6,613 bases of DNA from Rhodospira sp. GTDB taxonomy: Bacteria; Pseudomonadota; Alphaproteobacteria; Rhodospirillales; Rhodospirillaceae. Location: positions 1 to 6,613 of the forward strand of contig JANQGN010000252.1 in assembly GCA_028277295.1 (NCBI GenBank), written 5' to 3'. This document shows, in pieces, positions 1 to 5,666 of the stretch; within the stretch, counting starts at the first letter, position 1; the number at the start of each line of letters is the position of its first letter. The notes below the pieces were generated by a model. That model searched no databases. It was not told the origin of the DNA and was given only the letters and a program-made list of their open reading frames with translations. The position numbers and the translations under genes were made by a program.

Positions 1-246
1 CTGGATGCACTGGGCGATGGTGGACTTGCCGGACCCCGATTCGCCCACCAGCGCCAGGCAGGCGCCCCGGCGCAGCGTGAAGCCGACGTCCTCCACCGCC
101 CGCAAGCGACCCGTGGGCAGACGAAACTCAAGGGTGAGATCACGGACGCGCAGCAGGTCCGTGCCGGGTCGCGCCTCTCGGGGCGGCGCGGTCCGCGGGT
201 CGAGGTCGGCGCGGCCGGGCGCCCGGGCGGCGGCGGTGTACGTCAC
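1..246 (-). CDS. ABC transporter ATP-binding protein, OppD/DppD type, N-terminal fragment
   Basis: Only the first 82 codons are in the window; the gene continues past position 1. The Walker A motif GESGSGKST is at residues 68-76. Before it come LLRVRDLTLEF (31-41) and LRAVEDVGFTLRRG (48-61), the usual opening of the peptide/nickel importer ATPases (OppD/DppD/GsiA). About 30 poorly conserved, Pro/Arg/Ala-rich residues precede the domain, more than is usual. The GTG start at 246 was chosen because it overlaps the deacetylase stop as GTGA, as at the other junctions of this operon. No Q-loop, signature or Walker B is visible, so a single-domain, duplicated-domain (YejF/GsiA-like) or permease-fused protein cannot be told apart. 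Known of the family: ATP hydrolysis at the inner membrane drives uptake of peptides or similar solutes. Inferred: here it may handle a product or precursor of the glycan pathway. Family call good, substrate unknown. Confidence 0.85.
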   Translation of the reverse strand, partial: MTYTAAARAPGRADLDPRTAPPREARPGTDLLRVRDLTLEFRLPTGRLRAVEDVGFTLRRGACLALVGESGSGKSTIAQCIQ

Positions 247-1091
247 GGGGCGCCCGCCTCCTGGATCAACGTTCGCACGTCGCACCAGCGCACGGCCGGG
301 TGTTTCAGGCGTGGCAGCAACGCGGCCAGGAAGTCCCAGATGTCGGCGGCGTGGACACGGTGGTGTGTCAGCAGGCCCACGGGCTCGTCTGGATCCTGCG
401 GCAGGTCGTTGGCGTCGCGTCCCAGCCGGCGCGCCTGCAGCGCCGCCACCAGCCGCCGCACCGCCTTGCGCGCGCCGATGAACTGGGCGTCAGGACGCCA
501 ACGCAGAAGGTCCACATGAGTATTGACCACCGCCACCGGCGCGGTGCCCCAGGCCGGCCCCCACTGCGCGCGCGCGCCATGCACCGACAGGGCGCTCAGG
601 CCCACCGCCGGTAACGCGGCCGGCAGGTCCGCGCCCACCTTGTTGTAGGGCGCCACCAGCATGGGCACGGGCACGGCGTTGCCGAACACGTCGGTCAGGC
701 GGCGCCAGCCGGCGCTCAGGTCGGCGAGACGGTCCTCCATGGGTCGAGAGTCGGGAAACTCGCTGGCGGGGGTGTTCGCGAGCGCGTGGTTATGATGGGT
801 GTGGCCGTGTTGAGCGACACTCAGGGAAGGAGTCGCATCCACGAACGAGGCCAGTGGCGGTTCGACGAAGGCCGGAATCACCGCCAGGGTCAGCGGTACA
901 TCGTGGTGGATGGACAGGGCCGCCAGCCGCTCCAGCGCCGGCGTGATCGCCACCGCGTCATCGTCGCGCCACCACAGCGTCACCTGGCGGCCCGCCTGGC
1001 GCCAGGCCGTCAGCTCCGCGTCCAGCAATGCCCAGGGCGCCGTCGCCATCATGGTGTCGTGGTCCCCCATCCGGCGCCATCCCCTGGTCAT
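243..1091 (-). CDS. NodB-like polysaccharide deacetylase family protein
   Basis: A 282-residue protein with the layout of carbohydrate esterase family 4-like deacetylases, which remove acetyl groups from N-acetylated sugars using a bound metal. Seen: an acidic motif WRDDDA (residues 41-46) in place of the classic TFDDG; a histidine-rich motif HGHTHHNH (95-102) fitting the metal-binding H-[ST]-x3-H pattern; a motif-3-like VAPYN (146-150); and a late LLTHHRVH (240-247). No signal peptide or membrane segment is evident, so a cytoplasmic substrate, perhaps a lipid-linked or nucleotide-linked sugar, is more likely than cell-wall polymer. The ATG at 1091 overlaps the upstream glycosyltransferase stop (ATGA). 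A second ATG at 1070 has a good Shine-Dalgarno (AGGGGA, 1085-1080) nine bases upstream and is a serious alternative, giving 275 residues. The stop overlaps the next gene's GTG. Same-frame codons upstream of 1091 are antisense shadow of the glycosyltransferase. Family confident, substrate unknown. Confidence 0.9.
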   Translation of the reverse strand: MTRGWRRMGDHDTMMATAPWALLDAELTAWRQAGRQVTLWWRDDDAVAITPALERLAALSIHHDVPLTLAVIPAFVEPPLASFVDATPSLSVAQHGHTHHNHALANTPASEFPDSRPMEDRLADLSAGWRRLTDVFGNAVPVPMLVAPYNKVGADLPAALPAVGLSALSVHGARAQWGPAWGTAPVAVVNTHVDLLRWRPDAQFIGARKAVRRLVAALQARRLGRDANDLPQDPDEPVGLLTHHRVHAADIWDFLAALLPRLKHPAVRWCDVRTLIQEAGAP

Positions 1092-2311
1092 GCGGGGCTG
1101 TGCGCCCGAAACGAGCCTACCAGACAGTCCACCGACCGGGCCACACCCAGCAGCGACACCGGGGCCGGCGGAATCGGGTTCGGCAGCCCGGTCAAGGCGG
1201 AGTCGATCGCCGTGGCCAGCGCGGCCGGGGCCGGCGCCTGGACGCCCAGCACCTGAGCGACGCCCAGGCGCGCCATGGCGGCGGCGCGGTCGCGCTGTTC
1301 GGACTCGGTGCCCTCGCCCCAGGGCACGAGCAGGGCGGGCGTGCGCGCGGCCAGGGTCTCGGCCACGGTGTTGTAGCCGGCCTGGGAGACCGACAGCCGC
1401 GCCCGCCCCAGCAGGGCGCGGAAGTCGGCGCGCGCGGGCTCGACGACAACACCCGGCGCCGCCGGCGCGGCCAGGTCGTGCCGGGCCTCGTCCCCCAGGG
1501 CGCCGCCAACCAGCACCCGCCAGGGCCGCGCTCCTCCCAACGCCGGATCGCAAAGGGGGCGGGCCAGGATCGCGGCCTCCAGCAACGGCCGGCCCATGGC
1601 CCCGCCGCCAACGGAGACGAGCACCTCCCCCGCGCCGTCGGTGTCGCCGTCGGTGTCGGGTGGAGGCTCGACCACGTAGCCGGTGTGCACCACGGGCGGG
1701 CGCAGCCGATCCGCCAGGGGGAAGGTCGCGGAAAAGGGCAGCAGCGCCGGATCGCCATGCACAAGGATCAGGTCGAGCAGGTCGTTGGCGGCGGCGAGCA
1801 TGCGCTCGGTTTTCTCTGGCCGGTCCTTGCGGACCAGGATGTCGCGCACCGAGCAGACCACCCGCGCCTTCGGCCGCGCCGCCCGCACGGCGGCGATCAG
1901 GGCGCGGACCTCGGCATCGAAGGGCCGGCGGCCGAAGGGATACATCTCCAGCATCAGCAGGGCGGGACGAACCTCGGCCGCCAGGGTCTCCAGCCGTGCC
2001 CGCCGGTCCGCCCAAGTGGCGTCGGTCACGGGCGCGCCGGCCGCGTCCACCAGACCGGAAAACGCCAGATCGGCGGCGGCCAGGGGCGGAAGCCGCGCGA
2101 CACGCAAGGGTAGGGCGGGGTCGGCGCGGGTCAGATGCGGCACCGGCCTGCCCCCCGTCACCAGCACCACCGGCCGTCCCGCCGCCGCCAGCCCGCGCGC
2201 CAGCGCGGCGGCCCGGTTCAGGTGACCGACCCCCATCACGTGCTGCACCCAGATCAGCGCGGGGCCGTTGGGGGGCGGGGGGGGCGCCGCGCGTCCTCCA
2301 AGGGTCGTCAT
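1088..2311 (-). CDS. MurG-like (COG4671-type) glycosyltransferase
   Basis: A 407-residue GT-B fold enzyme resembling family GT28 and the 'predicted glycosyl transferase' group COG4671. N-terminal half: a first strand and glycine loop, QHVMGVGHLNRA (23-34), then VCSVRDIL (152-159). C-terminal, donor-binding half: VSVGGGAMG (232-240), SQAGYNTVAETL (309-320) and SEQRDRAAAM (337-346), equivalent to the MurG nucleotide-sugar site. It should transfer a sugar from a nucleotide donor on the cytoplasmic side; donor and acceptor cannot be read from sequence. Two low-complexity stretches stand out: a five-proline run at 10-14, encoded by a C8-G-C6 tract, and DTDGDTDG at 219-226 between the two domains, from a 12-base near-repeat. 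ATG at 2311 overlaps the upstream GT4 stop (ATGA), with only a weak Shine-Dalgarno, suggesting translational coupling. It is not MurG itself, as the MurG acceptor-side motifs are not seen. Confidence 0.92.
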   Translation of the reverse strand: MTTLGGRAAPPPPPNGPALIWVQHVMGVGHLNRAAALARGLAAAGRPVVLVTGGRPVPHLTRADPALPLRVARLPPLAAADLAFSGLVDAAGAPVTDATWADRRARLETLAAEVRPALLMLEMYPFGRRPFDAEVRALIAAVRAARPKARVVCSVRDILVRKDRPEKTERMLAAANDLLDLILVHGDPALLPFSATFPLADRLRPPVVHTGYVVEPPPDTDGDTDGAGEVLVSVGGGAMGRPLLEAAILARPLCDPALGGARPWRVLVGGALGDEARHDLAAPAAPGVVVEPARADFRALLGRARLSVSQAGYNTVAETLAARTPALLVPWGEGTESEQRDRAAAMARLGVAQVLGVQAPAPAALATAIDSALTGLPNPIPPAPVSLLGVARSVDCLVGSFRAHSPA

Positions 2312-3465
2312 GGCACCAGCCCGCGCAAGGTCGCGCCGAGCGCCGCCGCCGCCGCGTCCAGGCCGTGATGGTCGCGCATCCGCCGCCGGCCGCCCTCGGC
2401 CAGGGCGGCGCGCGCCGCCGGGTCGTCCAGCAGCGCGGCCACCGCGTTCGCGAAGGCCGCGGCGTCGCCCTCGGGCACCAGCCGGCCGCCGCCCGCCTCG
2501 CTCACCACGTCGGCCACCCCGCCGCTGTCGCAGGCCACCACGGGCAGGCCCTGGGCCTGGGCCTCCAGATAGACCATGCCATAGCCCTCGCGCAGGCCCG
2601 GCCAGACGAACACGTCGCCCGCGCCGTAAAGGCCGCGCAGGGCGGCCGGGCCCAGCGCCCCCACACAGGCCACCGGCAGACCGGCGAAGGCGGCCTTGAC
2701 CTCGGTGCGCGCCGGTCCGTCGCCAGCGACGATCAGGGTCCAGCGCCGTCCGGCCAGGCGCCAGAGAGCGTCGCCCAGCAGCCGGTAGGACGCCAGCTTG
2801 TCGCCCGGGCGCATCATCGCCACGGTGATCAGCCAGGGGGCGTTCGGGTCCAGGCCCAGCCCGTCGGCCAGCGCGGCGCGCGCGGCGGCGCGATCCAGGG
2901 GCGCCGGATCGGCCATGGTCGGGTCGGCCAGAAAGGGCGCCAGCCGCGCCAGGCGCCCGGCCCCGGGCTCCCCCACCACAGGCGCGATCCCTTGGGCGCC
3001 GCGCGCGGTCATGGCGAACACCCGGTCAGCCCGCGCCAGCGCGGCGTCGGCGGCGACGAAGCCGCGCGCCCAGGGACCATCGGCTTGCTTGCGGGCGCGG
3101 CTGGCCTCGGCCACCACATAGGGAATACCCAGGCGATCGCTCACCGCCGGCCCCAGCCAGTCTGGCGCCTTATGGTAGAGATGATAGGTGAACCACAGGC
3201 GCGGCCGGGTCGCCTGCGGCCGTGCCGCCAGCCGCGCGGCGAGGCGGTCTGCCAGCCAGCACCCGGCCCGCTCCAGCCGCTGTTGCCGGCCGGCGTCGCC
3301 CCGGCCCTCCCAGGCGCGGAAGCGGCAGGCCACGTCCACACGAAAGCCAGCGCGCTCAAGGGCCGCGATGAACCCACGCGCGATCTGGCGGTCTCCCGAG
3401 GGGACCGGATGGTCGGGCGGCTTCATCGGCGCGTAGAAGGCCACGTTGGGGGACAGGTCCATCAT
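2308..3465 (-). CDS. Glycosyltransferase family 4 (GT-B fold)
   Basis: First gene of the minus-strand operon, 385 residues from the chosen ATG. Seen: an N-terminal GT-B start, VAFYAPMKPPDHPVPSGDRQ (8-27); WFTYHLYHKAPDWLGPAV (91-108); a donor-domain strand WLITVAMMRPGDK (211-223); VAGDGP (246-251); and the GT4 hallmark EX7E, from E293 to E301 in REGYGMVYLEA, followed by GLPVVACDSGGVADVV. Retaining enzymes of this family move a sugar from a nucleotide donor onto a lipid or growing glycan at the inner membrane. The start is uncertain: a GTG at 3513 adds 16 poorly conserved, charged residues, and ATGs lie at 3465 and 3462; none has a strong Shine-Dalgarno. The ATG at 3465 is preferred because the recognisable fold starts just after it. 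The gene is divergent from folP and ends in a 4-base overlap with the next glycosyltransferase. The family is secure, the sugar specificity unknown. Confidence 0.92.
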   Translation of the reverse strand: MMDLSPNVAFYAPMKPPDHPVPSGDRQIARGFIAALERAGFRVDVACRFRAWEGRGDAGRQQRLERAGCWLADRLAARLAARPQATRPRLWFTYHLYHKAPDWLGPAVSDRLGIPYVVAEASRARKQADGPWARGFVAADAALARADRVFAMTARGAQGIAPVVGEPGAGRLARLAPFLADPTMADPAPLDRAAARAALADGLGLDPNAPWLITVAMMRPGDKLASYRLLGDALWRLAGRRWTLIVAGDGPARTEVKAAFAGLPVACVGALGPAALRGLYGAGDVFVWPGLREGYGMVYLEAQAQGLPVVACDSGGVADVVSEAGGGRLVPEGDAAAFANAVAALLDDPAARAALAEGGRRRMRDHHGLDAAAAALGATLRGLVP

Positions 3466-3610
3466 GTCATCGGTCCCGTCCGCACGCCGCCTGTTCTCCA
3501 CGCCGTCCCGCACCCTGCCAGGTTACCGCGTTCACACCCAGTGTCTCCATCCTTGACGGCGCCCGGGGCTGTTTTCCCAATGCCCGCGCCGCGCCATGAT
3601 GGGCCTTTGG

Positions 3611-3634
3611 AAACCGAAACCGAATACGAACACG
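3611..3634. repeat. Four degenerate tandem hexamers
   Basis: Consecutive six-base units AAACCG, AAACCG, AATACG and AACACG, fitting the pattern AAnnCG. The stretch is markedly more A-rich than its surroundings and ends four bases before the inverted repeat at 3639. It could be a repeated protein-binding motif, an UP-like promoter element, or chance; the sequence alone does not decide. Confidence 0.5.
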
Positions 3635-3638
3635 CCAA

Positions 3639-3652
3639 GTCGTTCAAACGAC
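3639..3652. promoter_or_regulatory. Perfect inverted repeat, candidate operator
   Basis: GTCGTT and AACGAC form a perfect 6+6 dyad around a two-base CA spacer, between the divergent GT4 and folP genes. Its size suits a dimeric helix-turn-helix regulator. On the minus strand it contains a -35-like TTGAAC, with a poor TATTCG 15 bases further on, so a protein bound here could control the glycan operon. No regulator is encoded in the window. The dyad is seen; the operator role is inferred. Confidence 0.35.
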
Positions 3653-3697
3653 ATGAGTGACGCGGACCGTCTTGCCAAGGGGGTCAGGGGATGTGAG

Positions 3698-3731
3698 CCG
3701 GGGCGACGTGCCGCCTGGCCCAGGACCCCGG
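3698..3731 (+). other. GC-rich hairpin in the folP leader
   Basis: CCGGGG (3698-3703) pairs with CCCCGG (3726-3731) and encloses a smaller dyad, CCTGG/CCAGG (3714-3724). The T5 run lies 16 bases after the stem, too far for a standard intrinsic terminator. It may be a leader structure or chance base pairing in GC-rich DNA. Confidence 0.25.
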
Positions 3732-3802
3732 ACCCGCATGACGACCCTTTTTCTCGCCGGGACCCTGCCGTACACAAGGGGATTGCCGTCGTCCTCGATC
3801 CC

Positions 3803-3806
3803 GGAG
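3803..3806 (+). promoter_or_regulatory. Shine-Dalgarno of folP
   Basis: GGAG lies five bases before the ATG at 3812. It is the main reason for placing the folP start there and not at earlier in-frame ATGs (3596, 3599, 3653). Confidence 0.6.
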
Positions 3807-3811
3807 CGCCC

Positions 3812-4945
3812 ATGACCCACGCCGATATCGCCACCGCCGAGCCCATGCCCGACCTGGTTCTCGCCCCCACGGGCCTGTTGCGCGGGCCGGCGGCCGATGT
3901 GGCGATCCGCGCTGGCCGGGCGCGGCCGCTGACCGGTGGACCGCTGGCCTTCTCGGCGGTGATCGCCTGGTGGCGCGCCGCGCGCGCAACCGCCTGGGTC
4001 GAGACGACCGTGGACGTGGGCGGGCTGACGGCCTGGGCCCTGGCCCAGGGCGAGGCCCTGGCGACGGCGGTGGCCGAGACCCTGGATCGCCTGACGGCGC
4101 CGCGCGCGCCCTTCGCTGGGCTGCCGCTGGACCGGCCGCGCGTCATGGGTATCCTCAACTGCACGCCGGACAGCTTCAGCGACGGCGGCGACCATCTGTC
4201 CGTCGAGACCGCCGTGGCCAGCGGCGTGCGCATGCTGGAGGCCGGCGCCGACATCCTGGACGTGGGGGGTGAGAGCACTCGTCCCGGCGCCGACCCGGTG
4301 CCGCCGGCGGAGGAACTGCGCCGCGTGCTGCCCGTTGTCCAGGCGCTGGCGGACCGGGGCGCGATCGTCTCCGTCGATACCCGCCGCGCGGCGGTGATGG
4401 ACGCCGCCCTGTCCCATGGCGCCGCCATCGTCAACGATGTCACGGCCCTGACCGGCGATCCGGACTCCCTGGCCATGGTGGCGCGTCATCGTGCCCCGGT
4501 GATCCTGATGCACATCCAGGGCGAGCCGCGCACCATGCAAGCCCATCCCACCTACGAGCGGGCCATCGCCGACGTCACCGCCTGGCTGGCCGCGCGGGTG
4601 AGGGTGTGCCGCGCCGCCGGGATTCCCGAGGAGCGGCTGTGCGTGGACCCGGGCATTGGCTTCGGCAAGACCGTGGATCACAACATGGACCTGCTGGGCC
4701 ACATGGGCGCCCTGCACGGGCTCGGCTGCGCGGTTCTGCTGGGGGCGTCGCGCAAGAGCTTCATCGCCCGCCTGGCCGGCGCCGACCTGCCGCCCAAGGC
4801 GCGCGGGCCGGGGTCGCTGGCCGCCGCCCTGGGCGCGGTGGCGCAGGGCGTGCAGATCCTGCGGGTTCATGACGTGGAGGACACCGCGCAGGCGCTCCGC
4901 GTGGCCCGCTCGGTGGCGGCCGGCGTGGCGATCGTTGGCGCCTGA
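3812..4945 (+). CDS. folP: Dihydropteroate synthase with long N-terminal extension
   Basis: Joins p-aminobenzoate to dihydropterin pyrophosphate to give dihydropteroate, a cytoplasmic step of folate synthesis and the target of sulfonamides. All TIM-barrel motifs are present in order: VMGILNCTPDSFSDGG (111-126), ILDVGGESTRPGAD (148-161), SVDTRR (187-192), VNDV (207-210), MHIQG (233-237), DPGIGFGK (279-286), GASRKSFI (311-318) and RVHDV (351-355). These cover the pterin, diphosphate and sulfonamide-site residues, and the Phe and Thr-Arg-Pro positions linked to drug resistance look wild type. At 377 residues it is about 100 longer than the E. coli enzyme; the excess is an N-terminal segment (1-108) with no motif I recognise, seemingly a small folded part (LLRGPAADVAIRAGRARPL, later AWVETTVDVGGL). 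Start chosen by Shine-Dalgarno. No other folate gene, and neither ftsH nor glmM, is adjacent; these often neighbour folP. Confidence 0.97.
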   Translation: MTHADIATAEPMPDLVLAPTGLLRGPAADVAIRAGRARPLTGGPLAFSAVIAWWRAARATAWVETTVDVGGLTAWALAQGEALATAVAETLDRLTAPRAPFAGLPLDRPRVMGILNCTPDSFSDGGDHLSVETAVASGVRMLEAGADILDVGGESTRPGADPVPPAEELRRVLPVVQALADRGAIVSVDTRRAAVMDAALSHGAAIVNDVTALTGDPDSLAMVARHRAPVILMHIQGEPRTMQAHPTYERAIADVTAWLAARVRVCRAAGIPEERLCVDPGIGFGKTVDHNMDLLGHMGALHGLGCAVLLGASRKSFIARLAGADLPPKARGPGSLAAALGAVAQGVQILRVHDVEDTAQALRVARSVAAGVAIVGA

Positions 4946-5102
4946 CCGCCGACTCGAGTCTTGGGCGCTGGCCGCCGCGAACCGAGTCAGGGGGCGGGGC
5001 GGCCGTGGGGTGGCGCGGCCATGGCCGAAAAAAGGCAACCCTGGCAGGCGCATGGTCATGGACTGTCAAGCCTGGGGCCGGACTGGTTTCGACGCCGGCG
5101 GC

Positions 5103-5122
5103 GGTTGACAAGCCTTGTGACC
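5103..5122. promoter_or_regulatory. TTGACA element overlapping an inverted repeat
   Basis: A consensus -35 hexamer TTGACA (5105-5110) overlaps the dyad ACAAG-C-CTTGT (5108-5118), which is flanked by GGT and ACC. No good -10 hexamer is found 16-18 bases downstream (the sequence there is C-rich), so either the promoter is activator-dependent or the match is chance. If real, it would drive the SH3b gene with a leader over 120 bases long, and a protein bound to the dyad would block it. Confidence 0.3.
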
Positions 5123-5252
5123 ATCCCGCACCCTTCTTTGTGTTCCGGGGGATCGTGTCCGCTGTCATACCGTGGACGCTGAGGGGGTGTCTTCCAGGGG
5201 GCGTTTTCTCGCGAGTCACGGGTCCGCGGCGATCGCGACGGAGGGAAGAGAC

Positions 5253-5259
5253 GGAGGGA
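5253..5259 (+). promoter_or_regulatory. Shine-Dalgarno of the SH3b gene, duplicated upstream
   Basis: GGAGGGA starts ten bases before the ATG at 5263, a near-ideal ribosome site that fixes the start. The nine-base string ACGGAGGGA occurs twice, at 5238-5246 and 5251-5259, 13 bases apart. The upstream copy is too far from the ATG to act directly, but could serve as a standby site. Confidence 0.75.
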
Positions 5260-5262
5260 CGA

Positions 5263-5583
5263 ATGGTGACGACACACTCCATGAAGACGCGTCGCGGGAC
5301 GTCGTCTGTTCTGCTCGGCGGTCTGGTGGCGGCGGCCATGACCCTGGGTAGCCTGTCCATCCTGCCGAGCCAGGCCGAAGCCGCGGCCGTGCGTATTCAT
5401 ACCACGGCGGATCTGAACGTCCGCACCTGCCCATCAACAAGCTGCGCCATCCTCGGCGTGCTGCCGCGCGGCACCTGCGAGGTGGCCCATGCCTGGGCCG
5501 CCGGGCGCTCCTGGGTGGAGATCACCTATCGGGGCCGCCGCGCTTTCGTGTCCGCCAGCTATGTGCGGCGCGGCTGCTATTGA
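5263..5583 (+). CDS. Small exported SH3b-like domain protein
   Basis: A 106-residue protein with a Sec signal peptide: a basic start (MKTRR, 7-11), a hydrophobic core (16-34) and a probable signal peptidase I site after QAEA (37-40). The mature part, about 65 residues, is one bacterial SH3 (SH3b, SH3_3-like) domain: LNVRTCPSTSCAILGVLPRG (51-70), the typical 'LNVR.GPS....I..L.KG' opening, then SWVEITYRGRRAFVSASYV (83-101), matching the 'W..V...G..GWV...YL' end. Four cysteines (56, 61, 72, 105) suggest two disulfides and an oxidising location such as the periplasm. SH3b domains commonly bind peptidoglycan or peptides, but no catalytic domain is attached. Start fixed by a strong Shine-Dalgarno; ATG at 5281 would also leave a signal peptide. 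The gene converges with dnaA. Function unknown; targeting or binding at the cell wall is inferred. Confidence 0.88.
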   Translation: MVTTHSMKTRRGTSSVLLGGLVAAAMTLGSLSILPSQAEAAAVRIHTTADLNVRTCPSTSCAILGVLPRGTCEVAHAWAAGRSWVEITYRGRRAFVSASYVRRGCY

Positions 5584-5590
5584 CGCCCGT

Positions 5591-5615
5591 GGCGGATGGG
5601 CTTGACCCATCCGCC
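5591..5615 (+). terminator. Strong hairpin after the SH3b gene
   Basis: GGCGGATGGG and CCCATCCGCC form a perfect ten-base-pair stem around a five-base CTTGA loop, eight bases after the SH3b stop. No T run follows on either strand, so it may act as a U-poor terminator, an mRNA 3'-end stabiliser, or both. Confidence 0.65.
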
Positions 5616-5666
5616 CCCAAGCCGCCCCGAACCGGTCCGCCAACCCGTCCCGGCGGGGGATCCGCG

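Larger units (their letters stand above)
3466..3811. other. Divergent intergenic region between glycan operon and folP
   Basis: About 300-346 bases, depending on the GT4 start, with no convincing gene. The folP frame stays open back to 3596, but those 72 codons resemble no protein I know and lack a usable ribosome site. The region must carry promoters for both directions; no textbook -35/-10 pair is visible. It contains four degenerate hexamers (3611-3634), a perfect inverted repeat (3639-3652) and a GC-rich hairpin (3698-3731) followed 16 bases later by TTTTT (3748-3752). A weak plus-strand -10-like TACACA sits at 3771-3776. Confidence 0.6.
4946..5262. other. Intergenic region between folP and the SH3b gene
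   Basis: About 317 bases with no convincing gene on either strand. Just after folP, GACTCG (4951-4956) can pair with CGAGTC (4983-4988), a weak hairpin without a T run. Further on are an A6 run (5029-5034), a tmRNA-like string (5074-5094), TTGACA overlapping a dyad (5103-5122) and two GGAGGGA copies close to the SH3b start. The length suggests the SH3b gene has its own promoter rather than relying on folP read-through. Confidence 0.55.

Noticed and set aside
1092..2015. In-frame upstream extension of the deacetylase that would give a 590-residue fusion protein.
   Set aside because: The added codons lie within the MurG-like transferase gene in another frame and read as low-complexity Arg/Gly/Ala sequence; the ATGA overlap at 1088-1091 explains the start.
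910..3660. A plus-strand open frame of 916 codons across the glycan operon.
   Set aside because: It is antisense to three well-recognised genes, is dominated by Arg, Pro, Gly and Ala, and has no recognisable domain. Long antisense open frames are expected in DNA this GC-rich.
3596..3811. A 72-codon upstream extension of folP from the ATG at 3596.
   Set aside because: No Shine-Dalgarno, no similarity to any protein I know, and it covers the region that must hold both divergent promoters. The ATG at 3812 has GGAG at good spacing.
4312..4336. GGAAC-N16-CGTT, a match to the alphaproteobacterial EcfG general stress promoter.
   Set aside because: It lies inside folP in sense orientation with no gene start downstream, so it is most likely chance.
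5029..5034. An A6 run beside GGCC-rich dyads, considered as a minus-strand terminator.
   Set aside because: On the minus strand the T run comes before the GC-rich dyad, not after it, and no minus-strand gene ends here.
3644..5059. A 471-codon minus-strand open frame opposite folP.
   Set aside because: Its composition (His, Gln, Arg, Gly-rich) and lack of motifs mark it as antisense shadow of folP.
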